Assembly: GCF_900099775.1 (NCBI RefSeq) | Contig: NZ_FMTM01000001.1 | Span: 744,001-808,000, forward strand | Origin: Rhizobium mongolense subsp. loessense | GTDB lineage: Bacteria > Pseudomonadota > Alphaproteobacteria > Rhizobiales > Rhizobiaceae | Reading direction: 5' to 3' | DNA length: 64,000 nt | Part shown: one piece after another, positions 9,513-18,151 of the stretch | Layout: the number at the start of each line of letters is the position of its first letter | Numbering within the stretch: the first letter of the stretch is position 1 | The notes under the pieces: generated by a model | Databases searched by the model: none | What the model was told of the DNA's origin: nothing | What the model saw: only the letters and a program-made list of their open reading frames with translations | Made by a program: the position numbers and the translations under genes

Positions 9513-10949
9513 ATGTCACCCAAGAAGACGACGCTGAAACCTGCCAGAAACGTGCCTGCCTCTACGAAAATTCCCCCAGAACCCGGATCTTCGCGCGGTG
9601 TGGCCAACTGGAAGGAAGCGGCGCAGTGGCTTCGCGCACGCGGCATCGAGGACATCGAGTGCATCACCCCGGACCTCGCCGGCGTTCCGCGCGGCAAGAT
9701 GATGCCGACATCAAAATTCACATCCAATACGTCGCTGGCCCTGCCCTCGGCGATCTATCGCCACACGATCTCCGGCGAATATCCCGAGGAGACCGAGAGC
9801 TTCCGCTACGAGCCCCGTGACAGCGACCTCAAGCTGATGCCCGATCTTTCGACGCTTTCCGTCGTTCCTTGGGAGACTGATCCGACGGCGCAGGTGATCT
9901 GCGATATCGTCAACTCGGAAGGCGAGGAGGTTCCCTATACACCGCGTAACCTCCTCAAGCGGATCATGGGACTTTACGCCGAACGCGGTTGGAAACCGGT
10001 CGTCGCGCCGGAGATCGAATTCTATCTCGTGGCCAACAACGACGACCCGGATTATCCGTTGCGCCCGCCGAAGGGCCGATCGGGCCGATCGATCCTCGGC
10101 GGCCAGGGTTATTCGATCGCCGGCATCAACGAGTTCGACGAACTGATCGACGATATCTACCATTTTTCCGAGAAACAGGGCCTCGAGATCGATACGCTGA
10201 TCCATGAGGAAGGCCCAGCGCAGCTCGAGATCAATCTGCGCCACGGCGACCCGATCGAGCTTGCCGACCAGGTCTTCATGTTCAAGCGCACCATCCGCGA
10301 GGCTGCGCTGAAACACGATATCTATGCGACGTTCATGGCGAAGCCGATGCAGGGTCAGCCGGGCTCGGCGATGCATATCCATCAGTCGGTCGTCAACATC
10401 GAGACCGGCAAAAACGTCTTTTCCAATTCCGACGGATCGGCGTCGAAGGAGTTCTTCCACTTCATCGGCGGCATGCAGAAATATGTGCCGAGCGCACTTG
10501 TGATGCTGGCGCCCTACGTCAACTCCTACCGGCGCCTTGCGCCGGACATGTCCTGCCCGGTCAACAACGCCTGGGGTTACGACAACCGCACCACCGCATT
10601 CCGCGTGCCGGTTTCCGACCCGCAGGCACGGCGCGTCGAAAACCGGCTGCCGAGTTCCGATGCCAACCCCTATCTGGCCCTGGCTGCTTCGCTGGCATCG
10701 GGCCTTCTCGGCATCATGAAGGAGATCGAGCCGACGGCACCGACCGAGGACGCAGCCAATGAAGGGTCGATCGACCTTCCGCGTGGCCTGCTCGAAGCCG
10801 TGGCACTCTTGGAAGACGAACCGGCATTCGAGGAGGTGTTCGGCAAGGAATTCATCGGCCTCTATGCAGGCGTGAAGCGGGGAGAGTTCGAAACCTTCAT
10901 GCAGGTGATCAGCCCCTGGGAACGCGAATTCCTGCTGCTCAACGTGTGA
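9513..10949 (+). CDS. puuA: glutamine synthetase family protein, probable gamma-glutamylputrescine synthetase
   Basis: A 478-residue member of the glutamine synthetase superfamily, close in length to PuuA (472). Conserved elements are APEIEFYL, the metal-binding GPAQLEINLRHGDP, MHIHQS, NSYRRLAP and VENRLPSSDANPYLALAAS. Gamma-glutamylputrescine synthetase joins glutamate to putrescine with ATP in the first step of the Puu pathway. The FAD oxidase gene that starts 12 bases downstream supports this role over ammonia assimilation. The exact start is uncertain: ATG codons at 9477, 9480, 9504 and 9513 are in frame without a clear ribosome binding site; 9513 gives MSPKKTTLKPARN. The alternative is another gamma-glutamylation enzyme for amines. 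Confidence 0.82.
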   Translation: MSPKKTTLKPARNVPASTKIPPEPGSSRGVANWKEAAQWLRARGIEDIECITPDLAGVPRGKMMPTSKFTSNTSLALPSAIYRHTISGEYPEETESFRYEPRDSDLKLMPDLSTLSVVPWETDPTAQVICDIVNSEGEEVPYTPRNLLKRIMGLYAERGWKPVVAPEIEFYLVANNDDPDYPLRPPKGRSGRSILGGQGYSIAGINEFDELIDDIYHFSEKQGLEIDTLIHEEGPAQLEINLRHGDPIELADQVFMFKRTIREAALKHDIYATFMAKPMQGQPGSAMHIHQSVVNIETGKNVFSNSDGSASKEFFHFIGGMQKYVPSALVMLAPYVNSYRRLAPDMSCPVNNAWGYDNRTTAFRVPVSDPQARRVENRLPSSDANPYLALAASLASGLLGIMKEIEPTAPTEDAANEGSIDLPRGLLEAVALLEDEPAFEEVFGKEFIGLYAGVKRGEFETFMQVISPWEREFLLLNV

Positions 10950-10961
10950 GGAGGCCGCCGC

Positions 10962-12260
10962 ATGACGGTGCAAGAAAACTGGCAGAGCCCCATCGCGCCG
11001 GGCGTTTCGTGGTACCAGGCGACGGTGGGCGAGCGGCCGACCTATCCCGAGCTTGACGGATCCAAGACATGCGATGTCGCCATCGTGGGCGGCGGCTATA
11101 CCGGCTTGCAGGCGGCATACAATCTGGCGAAAGCTGGCGTCTCGGTCGTGCTGATCGATGCCTGCCGTTTCGGCGACGGGGCATCCGGTCGCAACGGCGG
11201 GCAGCTCGGCACCGGCCAACGCTGGTGGCCGGAGGAACTGGAGGAGAAGATCGGCTACGAGCGTTCCAAAGCGCTCTTCGATCTTGCGGAGGCTTCCAAG
11301 AAACACCTGCTCGATTTTGCGACCGAACATCAGATCGACATCGAATTCATGCCCGGCCAGATGAACGTCTCGCACAAGGAAAGCTACAAGCGCTTCTATT
11401 ACGAAAATGCCGAGATCGCAGCCCTTCGTTACGATTATCCGCACCTGCGGTTCATGGACAGAGAAGAGACGCAGGAACGCCTCGGCTCCAAACGCTACTA
11501 CTGCGGCGTGCGCGACACCGGCACCGGCCACATTCATCCGCTGAAGCTGCTGATCGGGCTGGCGCGCGTTGCGGCCAATGCCGGGGCGCAGATTTTCGAG
11601 ATGACCAAGGCGACCGCAATCGGCCAGGGCGGCGGCAAGGTGACGATCGAAACGCCGAAGGGAACAATTGTCGCCTCCCGCGCGCTGATTGCCTGCAACG
11701 GCTATATCGGCAATCTGGAGCCGGTGACGGCAAGCCATGTCATGCCGATCCGCTCCTTCATCGGCGCAACCGTGCCGCTCGACAAATATCCTGCCGTGCT
11801 TGCCGGAGGGGAAGCCGTCGCCGACTCGCGTTTCGTCGTGCGTTATTTCCGGAAGTCCAAGGATGGACGGCTGCTTTTCGGCGGGCGGGAAGCCTATACA
11901 GCCGACAATCCGCGCGATATCAGCACACATATCCGCCGCCAGATCGCCGAAATCTATCCGGCACTCAGGGACATCGAGATCACGCATGCCTGGGGCGGCA
12001 GCGTCGGCATAACGATGCCGCGCCAGCCATTCGTGCGCGAAGTGATGCCGGGCGTCACCTCAATCGGCGGATATTCGGGCCACGGGGTGATGCTGTCAAA
12101 TTACTGCGGCAAACTTTATGCAGAAACGGTGCTTGGAAAATCCGCCGATCTCGAGCTCTTCAAGGCGCTCGATATTACGGCATTTCCCGGTGGCGCGGCA
12201 ATGCGCGCGCCGCTGCTATTCCTCGCCTTGTCGTGGTTCGCGCTGCGCGACAAGTTTTAA
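10962..12260 (+). CDS. puuB: FAD-dependent oxidoreductase, probable gamma-glutamylputrescine oxidase
   Basis: A 432-residue DAO-family flavoprotein. The FAD-binding motif VAIVGGGYTGLQAAYNLAKAG is at about residues 32-52, and ASGRNGGQLGTGQRWWP, typical of the PuuB/OrdL group, follows. The C-terminal part has the FAD-contacting GGYSGHGVMLSNYCG. PuuB oxidises gamma-glutamylputrescine to the aldehyde and hydrogen peroxide. It starts 12 bases after the synthetase gene with a GAGGAGG ribosome binding site, so the two form an operon. The aldehyde dehydrogenase and hydrolase of the pathway are not in this window. Confidence 0.82.
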   Translation: MTVQENWQSPIAPGVSWYQATVGERPTYPELDGSKTCDVAIVGGGYTGLQAAYNLAKAGVSVVLIDACRFGDGASGRNGGQLGTGQRWWPEELEEKIGYERSKALFDLAEASKKHLLDFATEHQIDIEFMPGQMNVSHKESYKRFYYENAEIAALRYDYPHLRFMDREETQERLGSKRYYCGVRDTGTGHIHPLKLLIGLARVAANAGAQIFEMTKATAIGQGGGKVTIETPKGTIVASRALIACNGYIGNLEPVTASHVMPIRSFIGATVPLDKYPAVLAGGEAVADSRFVVRYFRKSKDGRLLFGGREAYTADNPRDISTHIRRQIAEIYPALRDIEITHAWGGSVGITMPRQPFVREVMPGVTSIGGYSGHGVMLSNYCGKLYAETVLGKSADLELFKALDITAFPGGAAMRAPLLFLALSWFALRDKF

Positions 12261-12341
12261 GGGCGATTGCGGGATTTCCTCCCGGGGCAATTCGCTTTAA
12301 AACCGAGACCCGACAGATTCATTGCATCGCACACTGGCTTT

Positions 12342-12361
12342 TTTAAATCGATTAGATTAAA
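12342..12361 (+). promoter_or_regulatory. candidate operator upstream of zwf
   Basis: An AT-rich patch 34-53 bases before the zwf start has the 8-bp palindrome AATCGATT at its centre (12346-12353) with TTTTA and GATTAAAA flanks. A central CG in an AT-rich palindrome is typical of LacI/GalR-type sites. PckR, a LacI-type regulator of central carbon metabolism in S. meliloti, is a possible ligand, but this is inference. Confidence 0.35.
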
Positions 12362-12394
12362 AGGCCGCAACCAGCCTGATTGAGAGAAGAGCTC

Positions 12395-13870
12395 ATGAGT
12401 AGCCAGATCATCCCCGTCGAACCCTTTGATTATGTCGTCTTCGGCGGCAGCGGCGATCTTGCCGAGCGCAAGCTCCTTCCCGCCCTTTATCACCGCCAGA
12501 TCGAGGGCCAGTTCACCGAGCCGACGCGCATTATCGGCGCTTCTCGCAGCCCGCTTTCCGATGACGAATACCGCAAGTTCGCGCAGGATGCCCTCAAGGA
12601 GCATCTGAAGAAGGGCGAGTATGACGAGGCGGAAGTCGAGAAATTCTGCAAGCGCCTCTTTTACGTCTCCGTCGACGCCCGTTCTGACGGCGGCTGGGAT
12701 CAGCTGAAGAAGCTGCTGGACGAGGGCAAGGACCGCGTCCGCGCCTTCTACCTCGCCGTCGCACCCGGCATCTTTGGCGACATCTCGCAGAAGATCGCCG
12801 AACACAAGCTGATCACCAAGTCGACGCGCATCGTCGTCGAAAAGCCGATCGGCCGCGACCTTTCCTCGGCACTGTCGCTCAACGATACGATCGGCCGTGT
12901 CTTCAAGGAAGAGCAGATCTTCCGCATCGACCACTATCTCGGCAAGGAAACGGTGCAGAACCTGATGGCGTTGCGCTTTGCGAACGCCCTCTACGAGCCG
13001 CTGTGGAACGCCAATTACATCGATCACGTGCAGATCACGGTTGCCGAAGCCGTGGGCCTCGAAGGCCGCGCCGGTTATTACGACACCGCCGGCGCATTGC
13101 GCGACATGGTGCAGAACCACATTCTGCAGCTCCTCTGCCTGACCGCCATGGAAGTACCGTCATCGATGGATTCCGAGGCGGTCCGCGACGAAAAGCTGAA
13201 GGTCCTGCGTGCCCTGAAGCCGATCGATGCTTCCAACGTCGAGCAGGTCACCGTGCGCGGCCAGTACCGCGCCGGCGCCTCTGGCAGCGGCCCGGTCAAG
13301 GGCTACCTCGAAGAGCTCGAAGGCGGCGTTTCGAACACGGAAACCTTCGTTGCCATCAAGGCTGAGATCAACAATTGGCGCTGGGCGGGTGTTCCGTTCT
13401 TCATCCGCACCGGCAAGCGCCTTACCGGCCGCATGTCGGAAATCGTCATTACCTTCAAGCCGATCCCGCACGCAATCTTCGACCAGGCAGCCGGCCGCAT
13501 CAACCAGAACCAGCTCATCATCCGCCTGCAGCCGGACGAAGGCGTCAAGCAGTCGCTGATGATCAAGGATCCCGGCCCGGGCGGCATGCGCCTGCGCAAC
13601 GTCTCGCTCGATATGAGCTTTGCGTCAGCCTTCAATGTGCGCAATCCGGACGCCTATGAACGTCTGCTGATGGACGTCATCCGCTCCAACCAGACGCTCT
13701 TCATGCGCCGCGACGAAGTTGAAGCCGCTTGGCAGTGGGTGGACCCGATGCTCAAAGGTTGGGAAACAACCGGCCAGCTCGTTCAAGGCTATACCGCCGG
13801 CACTTGGGGCCCAAGCCAGGCCATCGCGCTCATCGAGCGTGAAGGCCGCACCTGGCACGACAACATCTAG
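12395..13870 (+). CDS. zwf: glucose-6-phosphate 1-dehydrogenase
   Basis: The 491-residue enzyme oxidises glucose 6-phosphate to 6-phosphogluconolactone with NAD(P)+ in the cytoplasm. The nucleotide-binding GGSGDLAERKLLPALY lies at about residues 16-31, the substrate-binding active-site motif RIDHYLGKETVQN at about 178-190, and EKPIG at about 150. Length is normal for the family. ATG 12395 with a GAGAGAAGAG ribosome binding region is preferred to a TTG at 12380. It is the first gene of the operon zwf-pgl-edd, with pgl 11 bases and edd a further 64 bases downstream. Confidence 0.97.
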   Translation: MSSQIIPVEPFDYVVFGGSGDLAERKLLPALYHRQIEGQFTEPTRIIGASRSPLSDDEYRKFAQDALKEHLKKGEYDEAEVEKFCKRLFYVSVDARSDGGWDQLKKLLDEGKDRVRAFYLAVAPGIFGDISQKIAEHKLITKSTRIVVEKPIGRDLSSALSLNDTIGRVFKEEQIFRIDHYLGKETVQNLMALRFANALYEPLWNANYIDHVQITVAEAVGLEGRAGYYDTAGALRDMVQNHILQLLCLTAMEVPSSMDSEAVRDEKLKVLRALKPIDASNVEQVTVRGQYRAGASGSGPVKGYLEELEGGVSNTETFVAIKAEINNWRWAGVPFFIRTGKRLTGRMSEIVITFKPIPHAIFDQAAGRINQNQLIIRLQPDEGVKQSLMIKDPGPGGMRLRNVSLDMSFASAFNVRNPDAYERLLMDVIRSNQTLFMRRDEVEAAWQWVDPMLKGWETTGQLVQGYTAGTWGPSQAIALIEREGRTWHDNI

Positions 13871-13881
13871 GATCGCGAGCG

Positions 13882-14580
13882 ATGGCAGCAACCTTGCATG
13901 CTTTTTCCAATGCAGCGGAACTTGCAAACGGCCTTGCGGACAAGGTCGCGGAGCGGCTTTCTGCAGCGATCACAGCCCGCGCAGCGGCCAGCATCGCCGT
14001 TTCCGGCGGCTCCACGCCGAAGGCCTTCTTCCAGGAGCTCTCCGTCCGCGACCTCGACTGGAGCAAGGTGACCGTCACGCTTGTTGACGAGCGCTTCGTT
14101 CCCGCCGACAATGAGCGTTCGAACCATCTGCTGGTCGCAAACAATCTGCTGCAGAACAAGGCGAAGGCGGCGCGCTTCCTGCCGCTCTATCAAAAATCAG
14201 GCTCTGCCGACGATGCGGCAAAGCTTGCGACTGCCGAAACGAAAGCGATTGGCAACCCGTTCGATGTGGTGATCCTCGGCATGGGCGGCGACGGCCACAC
14301 GGCATCGTTCTTTCCCGGCGGCGACAACCTTGCCGCCGCGCTCGATCCAGCGACGCCGCGCGGGATCATCACGATGGAAGCGGAAGGCGCCGGCGAACCG
14401 CGCCTGACCTTCACCTTCTCCAGCCTTCAGGATGCCGGGCTCCTGGTGCTTCACATCGAAGGCGCGGGTAAGAAAGATACGCTGGCGAAAGCGCAAGAGG
14501 CCGGAGAAGAGGCCGAGATGCCGATCCGGGCCGTTCTGCGCCGGGCGGCTTCCCCGGTCGAAATCTACTGGGCGCCGTAA
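13882..14580 (+). CDS. pgl: 6-phosphogluconolactonase
   Basis: The 232-residue DevB/SOL-type lactonase hydrolyses 6-phosphogluconolactone to 6-phosphogluconate. Motifs are [11 protein letters not shown] (about 34-44), [16 protein letters not shown] (about 65-80) and [14 protein letters not shown] (about 133-146), with the usual Asp/His active-site residues. It starts 11 bases after zwf, ATG after a GCGAGCG stretch without a strong ribosome binding site, consistent with translational coupling. It is the middle gene of the Entner-Doudoroff operon. Confidence 0.95.
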   Translation: MAATLHAFSNAAELANGLADKVAERLSAAITARAAASIAVSGGSTPKAFFQELSVRDLDWSKVTVTLVDERFVPADNERSNHLLVANNLLQNKAKAARFLPLYQKSGSADDAAKLATAETKAIGNPFDVVILGMGGDGHTASFFPGGDNLAAALDPATPRGIITMEAEGAGEPRLTFTFSSLQDAGLLVLHIEGAGKKDTLAKAQEAGEEAEMPIRAVLRRAASPVEIYWAP

Positions 14581-14644
14581 GACCAAGCCTTCGGGCAGCG
14601 CCGCCGAACGAAAACTTTTGAGCAACCAAGGCAGGATACCTCCC

Positions 14645-16465
14645 ATGTCCGCTAACGCACGCATTTCCGCGATCACATCCCGCATCGTCGAACGATCAAA
14701 GCCGACGCGCGAGCGATATCTGGAACGCCTGCAGGCCGCGACTTCCAAGGGTGTGAGCCGATCGATACTCGGCTGCGCCAACCTCGCCCACGGCTTTGCG
14801 ATCTGTTCCCCCTCCGAAAAGGACGCACTGGCAGGCGACCGCGTGCCCAATCTCGGCATCATCACCGCCTACAACGATATGCTCTCGGCCCATCAGCCTT
14901 TCGAGACCTATCCGGCGATCATCCGCGAAGCTGCGGCGGAAGCTGGGGGCATTGCCCAGGTCGCCGGCGGCGTTCCGGCCATGTGCGACGGCGTCACGCA
15001 GGGCCAGCCGGGAATGGAGCTGTCGCTCTTTTCCCGCGACCTGATTGCCATGTCTGCCGGCATCGGTCTGTCGCACAACATGTTCGATGCGGCGCTCTTC
15101 CTCGGCGTCTGCGACAAGATTGTGCCGGGCCTCGTGATCGCGGCCCTCTCCTTCGGCCACCTGCCCTCGATTTTCGTGCCGGCGGGGCCGATGACCAGCG
15201 GGCTGCCCAACGACGAGAAGTCTCGTGTGCGCCAGCTCTATGCGGAAGGCAAGGTCGGCCGCGCCGAGCTGCTCGAGGCCGAGTCCAAGTCCTATCACGG
15301 CCCGGGAACCTGCACCTTCTACGGCACCGCAAACTCCAACCAGATGCTGATGGAGATCATGGGCTTCCATCTGCCCGGCTCGTCCTTCATCAATCCGGGC
15401 ACGCCGCTGCGCGAAGCGCTGACGCGCGAGGCGGCAAAGCGCGCTCTGGCGATCACCGCGCTCGGCAACGAATTCACGCCGGCCGGCGAAATGATCGACG
15501 AACGCTCCATCGTCAACGGCGTCGTCGGCCTGCACGCAACCGGCGGCTCCACGAACCACACGCTGCATCTCGTCGCCATGGCGCGCGCTGCCGGCATCCA
15601 GCTCACCTGGCAAGATATTGCCGAACTCTCCGAGGAAATCCCGCTTCTTGCCCGCGTCTATCCGAACGGACTGGCGGATGTGAACCATTTCCACGCCGCA
15701 GGCGGCATGGGCTTCCTCATCAAGGAGCTTTTGAAGAAGGGCATGCTGCACAATGACGTGCGCACGGTTGCCGGCCAGGGTCTCGAAGCCTATACGATCG
15801 ACGTGCGCCTTGGCGACAACGGCACGGTCGTTCGCGAACCGGCACCGGAAAAGAGCCACGATGGCAAGGTGCTCGCCAGCATCGAAACGCCTTTCCAGGC
15901 GAATGGCGGCCTGAAGATGCTGCGCGGCAATCTCGGCAAGGCAGTCATCAAGATCTCCGCGGTCAAGCCGGACCGCCACATCATCGAGGCACCGGCGATC
16001 GTCTTCCATAGCCAGCAAGAGCTGCAGGACGCCTTCAAGGAAGGCAAGCTCAACCGCGACTTCGTGGCGGTTGTGCGCTTCCAGGGGCCGAAGGCAAACG
16101 GCATGCCGGAGCTCCACAAGCTCACGCCGCCGCTCGGCGTACTGCAGGACCGCGGCTTCCACGTCGCCCTGCTCACGGACGGACGCATGTCCGGCGCGTC
16201 GGGCAAGGTTCCGGCTGCGATCCATGTCACGCCGGAGGCCGTCGAGGGCGGGCCGATCGCCCGCATACAGGACGGCGACATCATCCGGCTCGATGCGATC
16301 CGCGGCACGCTGGAAGTCCTCCTTGATGCCGCCACCCTGGCGGACCGCGAGCCGGTGACGGCCGATCTTTCGGACAATGAATTCGGCATGGGCCGCGAGC
16401 TCTTCGCTCCCTTCCGGCGCGCCGTCGGCGCCTCGGACCACGGCGCCAGCGTGCTCTTCCACTGA
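14645..16465 (+). CDS. edd: phosphogluconate dehydratase
   Basis: The 606-residue iron-sulfur dehydratase of the IlvD/Edd family converts 6-phosphogluconate to 2-keto-3-deoxy-6-phosphogluconate, the committed step of the Entner-Doudoroff pathway. Cluster-ligand motifs are [20 protein letters not shown] (about 114-133) and [16 protein letters not shown] (about 219-234); [19 protein letters not shown] near 510-528 is the family signature. ATG 14645 is chosen because the family N terminus ([14 protein letters not shown]) starts here and an AGGATACC sequence precedes it; longer frames run into pgl. The aldolase gene eda is not in the window. A hairpin follows 8 bases after the stop. Confidence 0.96.
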   Translation: MSANARISAITSRIVERSKPTRERYLERLQAATSKGVSRSILGCANLAHGFAICSPSEKDALAGDRVPNLGIITAYNDMLSAHQPFETYPAIIREAAAEAGGIAQVAGGVPAMCDGVTQGQPGMELSLFSRDLIAMSAGIGLSHNMFDAALFLGVCDKIVPGLVIAALSFGHLPSIFVPAGPMTSGLPNDEKSRVRQLYAEGKVGRAELLEAESKSYHGPGTCTFYGTANSNQMLMEIMGFHLPGSSFINPGTPLREALTREAAKRALAITALGNEFTPAGEMIDERSIVNGVVGLHATGGSTNHTLHLVAMARAAGIQLTWQDIAELSEEIPLLARVYPNGLADVNHFHAAGGMGFLIKELLKKGMLHNDVRTVAGQGLEAYTIDVRLGDNGTVVREPAPEKSHDGKVLASIETPFQANGGLKMLRGNLGKAVIKISAVKPDRHIIEAPAIVFHSQQELQDAFKEGKLNRDFVAVVRFQGPKANGMPELHKLTPPLGVLQDRGFHVALLTDGRMSGASGKVPAAIHVTPEAVEGGPIARIQDGDIIRLDAIRGTLEVLLDAATLADREPVTADLSDNEFGMGRELFAPFRRAVGASDHGASVLFH

Positions 16466-16473
16466 CGCAAAAC

Positions 16474-16496
16474 AGCCCGCGAACGGATCGCGGGCT
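16474..16496 (+). terminator. stem-loop terminator after edd
   Basis: A perfect 9-bp stem, AGCCCGCGA (16474-16482) with TCGCGGGCT (16488-16496), around the loop ACGGA, 8 bases after the edd stop codon. A short TTGTG follows. It lies 23 bases before the end of the convergent PilZ-like gene. Confidence 0.65.
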
Positions 16497-16519
16497 TGTG
16501 CAATTCCAGAAATGTCCGA

Positions 16520-16873
16520 TCAGGCGCGAACGTCTAGAACGTGGTCGCGATGCGCCGGATGCGTGCTGTAGACAAAAATCTTGTTCATTTCCTTCTGCGA
16601 AAGCAGGCGCAGGAAGCGGACCTCGATGGTGTTGTTGGTGTTCACCCGCATCAGCATGCAGCCGACCTTGGTGATGCGTGCATCGGGAATATCCAGATAA
16701 AACTGCTTCGGCAAGGTGAACTGCGTCAGGATCGCCAGGATCGCGCTGCTCATCGAAATTCGTATGATATCGCAGCGCCGGGACGCCATATGCATGACGC
16801 CCTTTTCGGTGTACTCGATCCGCGCAGCGTTCATCGTATCCTCCATTTTGAACCGCTGTTCGCGGTCGTACAT
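16520..16873 (-). CDS. degenerate PilZ-domain-like protein
   Basis: A 117-residue protein with the beta-rich layout of a PilZ domain: a short basic N terminus (DREQRFK), then [17 protein letters not shown] in the position of the conserved DxSxxG strand, and [19 protein letters not shown] as the last strands. PilZ domains bind cyclic di-GMP through RxxxR and DxSxxG motifs; here the first is at best RxxR and the second has lost its glycine, so nucleotide binding is doubtful. ATG 16873 has an AAGGAAG sequence upstream. Many rhizobial genomes carry such short PilZ-like genes singly. Domain call is by pattern only. Confidence 0.55.
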   Translation of the reverse strand: MYDREQRFKMEDTMNAARIEYTEKGVMHMASRRCDIIRISMSSAILAILTQFTLPKQFYLDIPDARITKVGCMLMRVNTNNTIEVRFLRLLSQKEMNKIFVYSTHPAHRDHVLDVRA

Positions 16874-17041
16874 GAAGGATTCTTCCTTGTTGAGAAAATG
16901 CCCTGCTGGCAATGGATTGGATGCACCCACGACCCTGATTCCCCTTGAAACTATAAGAGGAAAGCTAGCAGCGGATGTTTAACAGAAAGTGATGATCGCT
17001 ACGTTTCAGGCGCTCACAAAGAACCGCCCCAAAATAGTCTC

Positions 17042-18130
17042 CTACCTTCCGTAAGTGTGACCTTCGGCATCGAAAAGATGCAGTTTCGAGCGATCAGCAG
17101 CGAACCTCATCTTCTGACCTTTCTTGGTGTCGGTGATGCCCGGCAGCTTGACGATGATCGGCTCGCCCGGCACCAGGCCTTCGATATAAAGTAGCGTGAC
17201 TTCGCCGAGCGCTTCGACGATCGAGACCTCGCCTTCGAAGATGTAGTCGTCGCCACTGGCGATCTGCAGGTCCTCAGGGCGCACGCCGAAACTTGCCGTC
17301 TTGCCTTTTTCGGAAGCCGCGGTCGGAATGTCGAGCGTGACCGACCTGCCGCCCTTGAGCGTGATCGTCGTGGCGGCACCGGCATCACTTATGGTAGAGG
17401 GGATGATGTTCATGGCCGGAGAGCCGATGAACTTCGCGACGAAGAGGTTTGCCGGACGCTCGTAAAGCTCCAGCGGTGCGCCGACCTGCTCGATATGGCC
17501 GGCCGACAGGACGACGATACGGTCGGCAAGCGTCATCGCCTCGACCTGGTCGTGGGTGACGTAAATCATCGTGGTATCGGCCATCTGCTCATTGAGGCGG
17601 GCGATCTCGATACGGGTCGCGACGCGCAATGCTGCATCGAGGTTCGACAGCGGCTCGTCGAAGAGGAAGACCTTCGGATCGCGGCAGATGGCGCGGCCGA
17701 TCGCAACGCGCTGGCGCTGGCCACCGGAGAGCGCCTTCGGCAGGCGGTCGAGATAATTGGTGAGCTGCAGGCTTTCGGCGGCGGCTCTCACGCGACGATC
17801 GATCTCCTGCTTGCTCTCGCCGGCGATCTTCATGCCGAAAGCCATGTTGTCGAAGACCGTCATGTGCGGATAAAGCGCGTAGGACTGGAACACCATGGCG
17901 ATGCCGCGCTTCGACGGCGGGACGTCGTTGACGAGTTGGCCATCGATATACATCTCGCCGCCCGTGATGTTCTCAAGGCCGGCGATCATGCGCAGCAGCG
18001 TCGACTTGCCGCAACCCGACGGCCCCACGAAGACGATGAACTCACCCTGGTTGATCTCCAGGTCGATGCCGTGGAGGACATCCACGGAGCCGTAGGATTT
18101 ACGGATTTCCTTTAGAGTAAGTCCAGTCAT
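17042..18130 (-). CDS. aglK: alpha-glucoside ABC transporter, ATP-binding protein
   Basis: A 362-residue MalK/UgpC-type ATPase that drives sugar import. Walker A GPSGCGKST is at about 37-45, the signature LSGGQRQRVAIGRA at about 133-146, Walker B VFLFDEPLSNLD at about 153-164 and the switch VTHDQVEAM after it. The C-terminal 120 residues form the TOBE/OB domain of this subgroup, with FGVRPEDL. It is the last gene of aglEFGAK. The order binding protein, two permeases, glucosidase, ATPase is that of the S. meliloti agl operon. Confidence 0.92.
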   Translation of the reverse strand: MTGLTLKEIRKSYGSVDVLHGIDLEINQGEFIVFVGPSGCGKSTLLRMIAGLENITGGEMYIDGQLVNDVPPSKRGIAMVFQSYALYPHMTVFDNMAFGMKIAGESKQEIDRRVRAAAESLQLTNYLDRLPKALSGGQRQRVAIGRAICRDPKVFLFDEPLSNLDAALRVATRIEIARLNEQMADTTMIYVTHDQVEAMTLADRIVVLSAGHIEQVGAPLELYERPANLFVAKFIGSPAMNIIPSTISDAGAATTITLKGGRSVTLDIPTAASEKGKTASFGVRPEDLQIASGDDYIFEGEVSIVEALGEVTLLYIEGLVPGEPIIVKLPGITDTKKGQKMRFAADRSKLHLFDAEGHTYGR

Positions 18131-18151
18131 TTGATGCTCCCCTCCTGATCC

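Noticed and set aside
9711..11987. 758-codon open frame antisense to the puuA/puuB genes
   Set aside because: It covers two well-identified genes on the other strand, has no ribosome binding site or recognisable domain, and its composition (Arg, His, Asp-rich) is that of a complementary-strand shadow in high-GC DNA.
14696..16462. 588-codon open frame antisense to edd
   Set aside because: Shadow of the edd gene; no start signal and no family pattern, while edd itself has all motifs.
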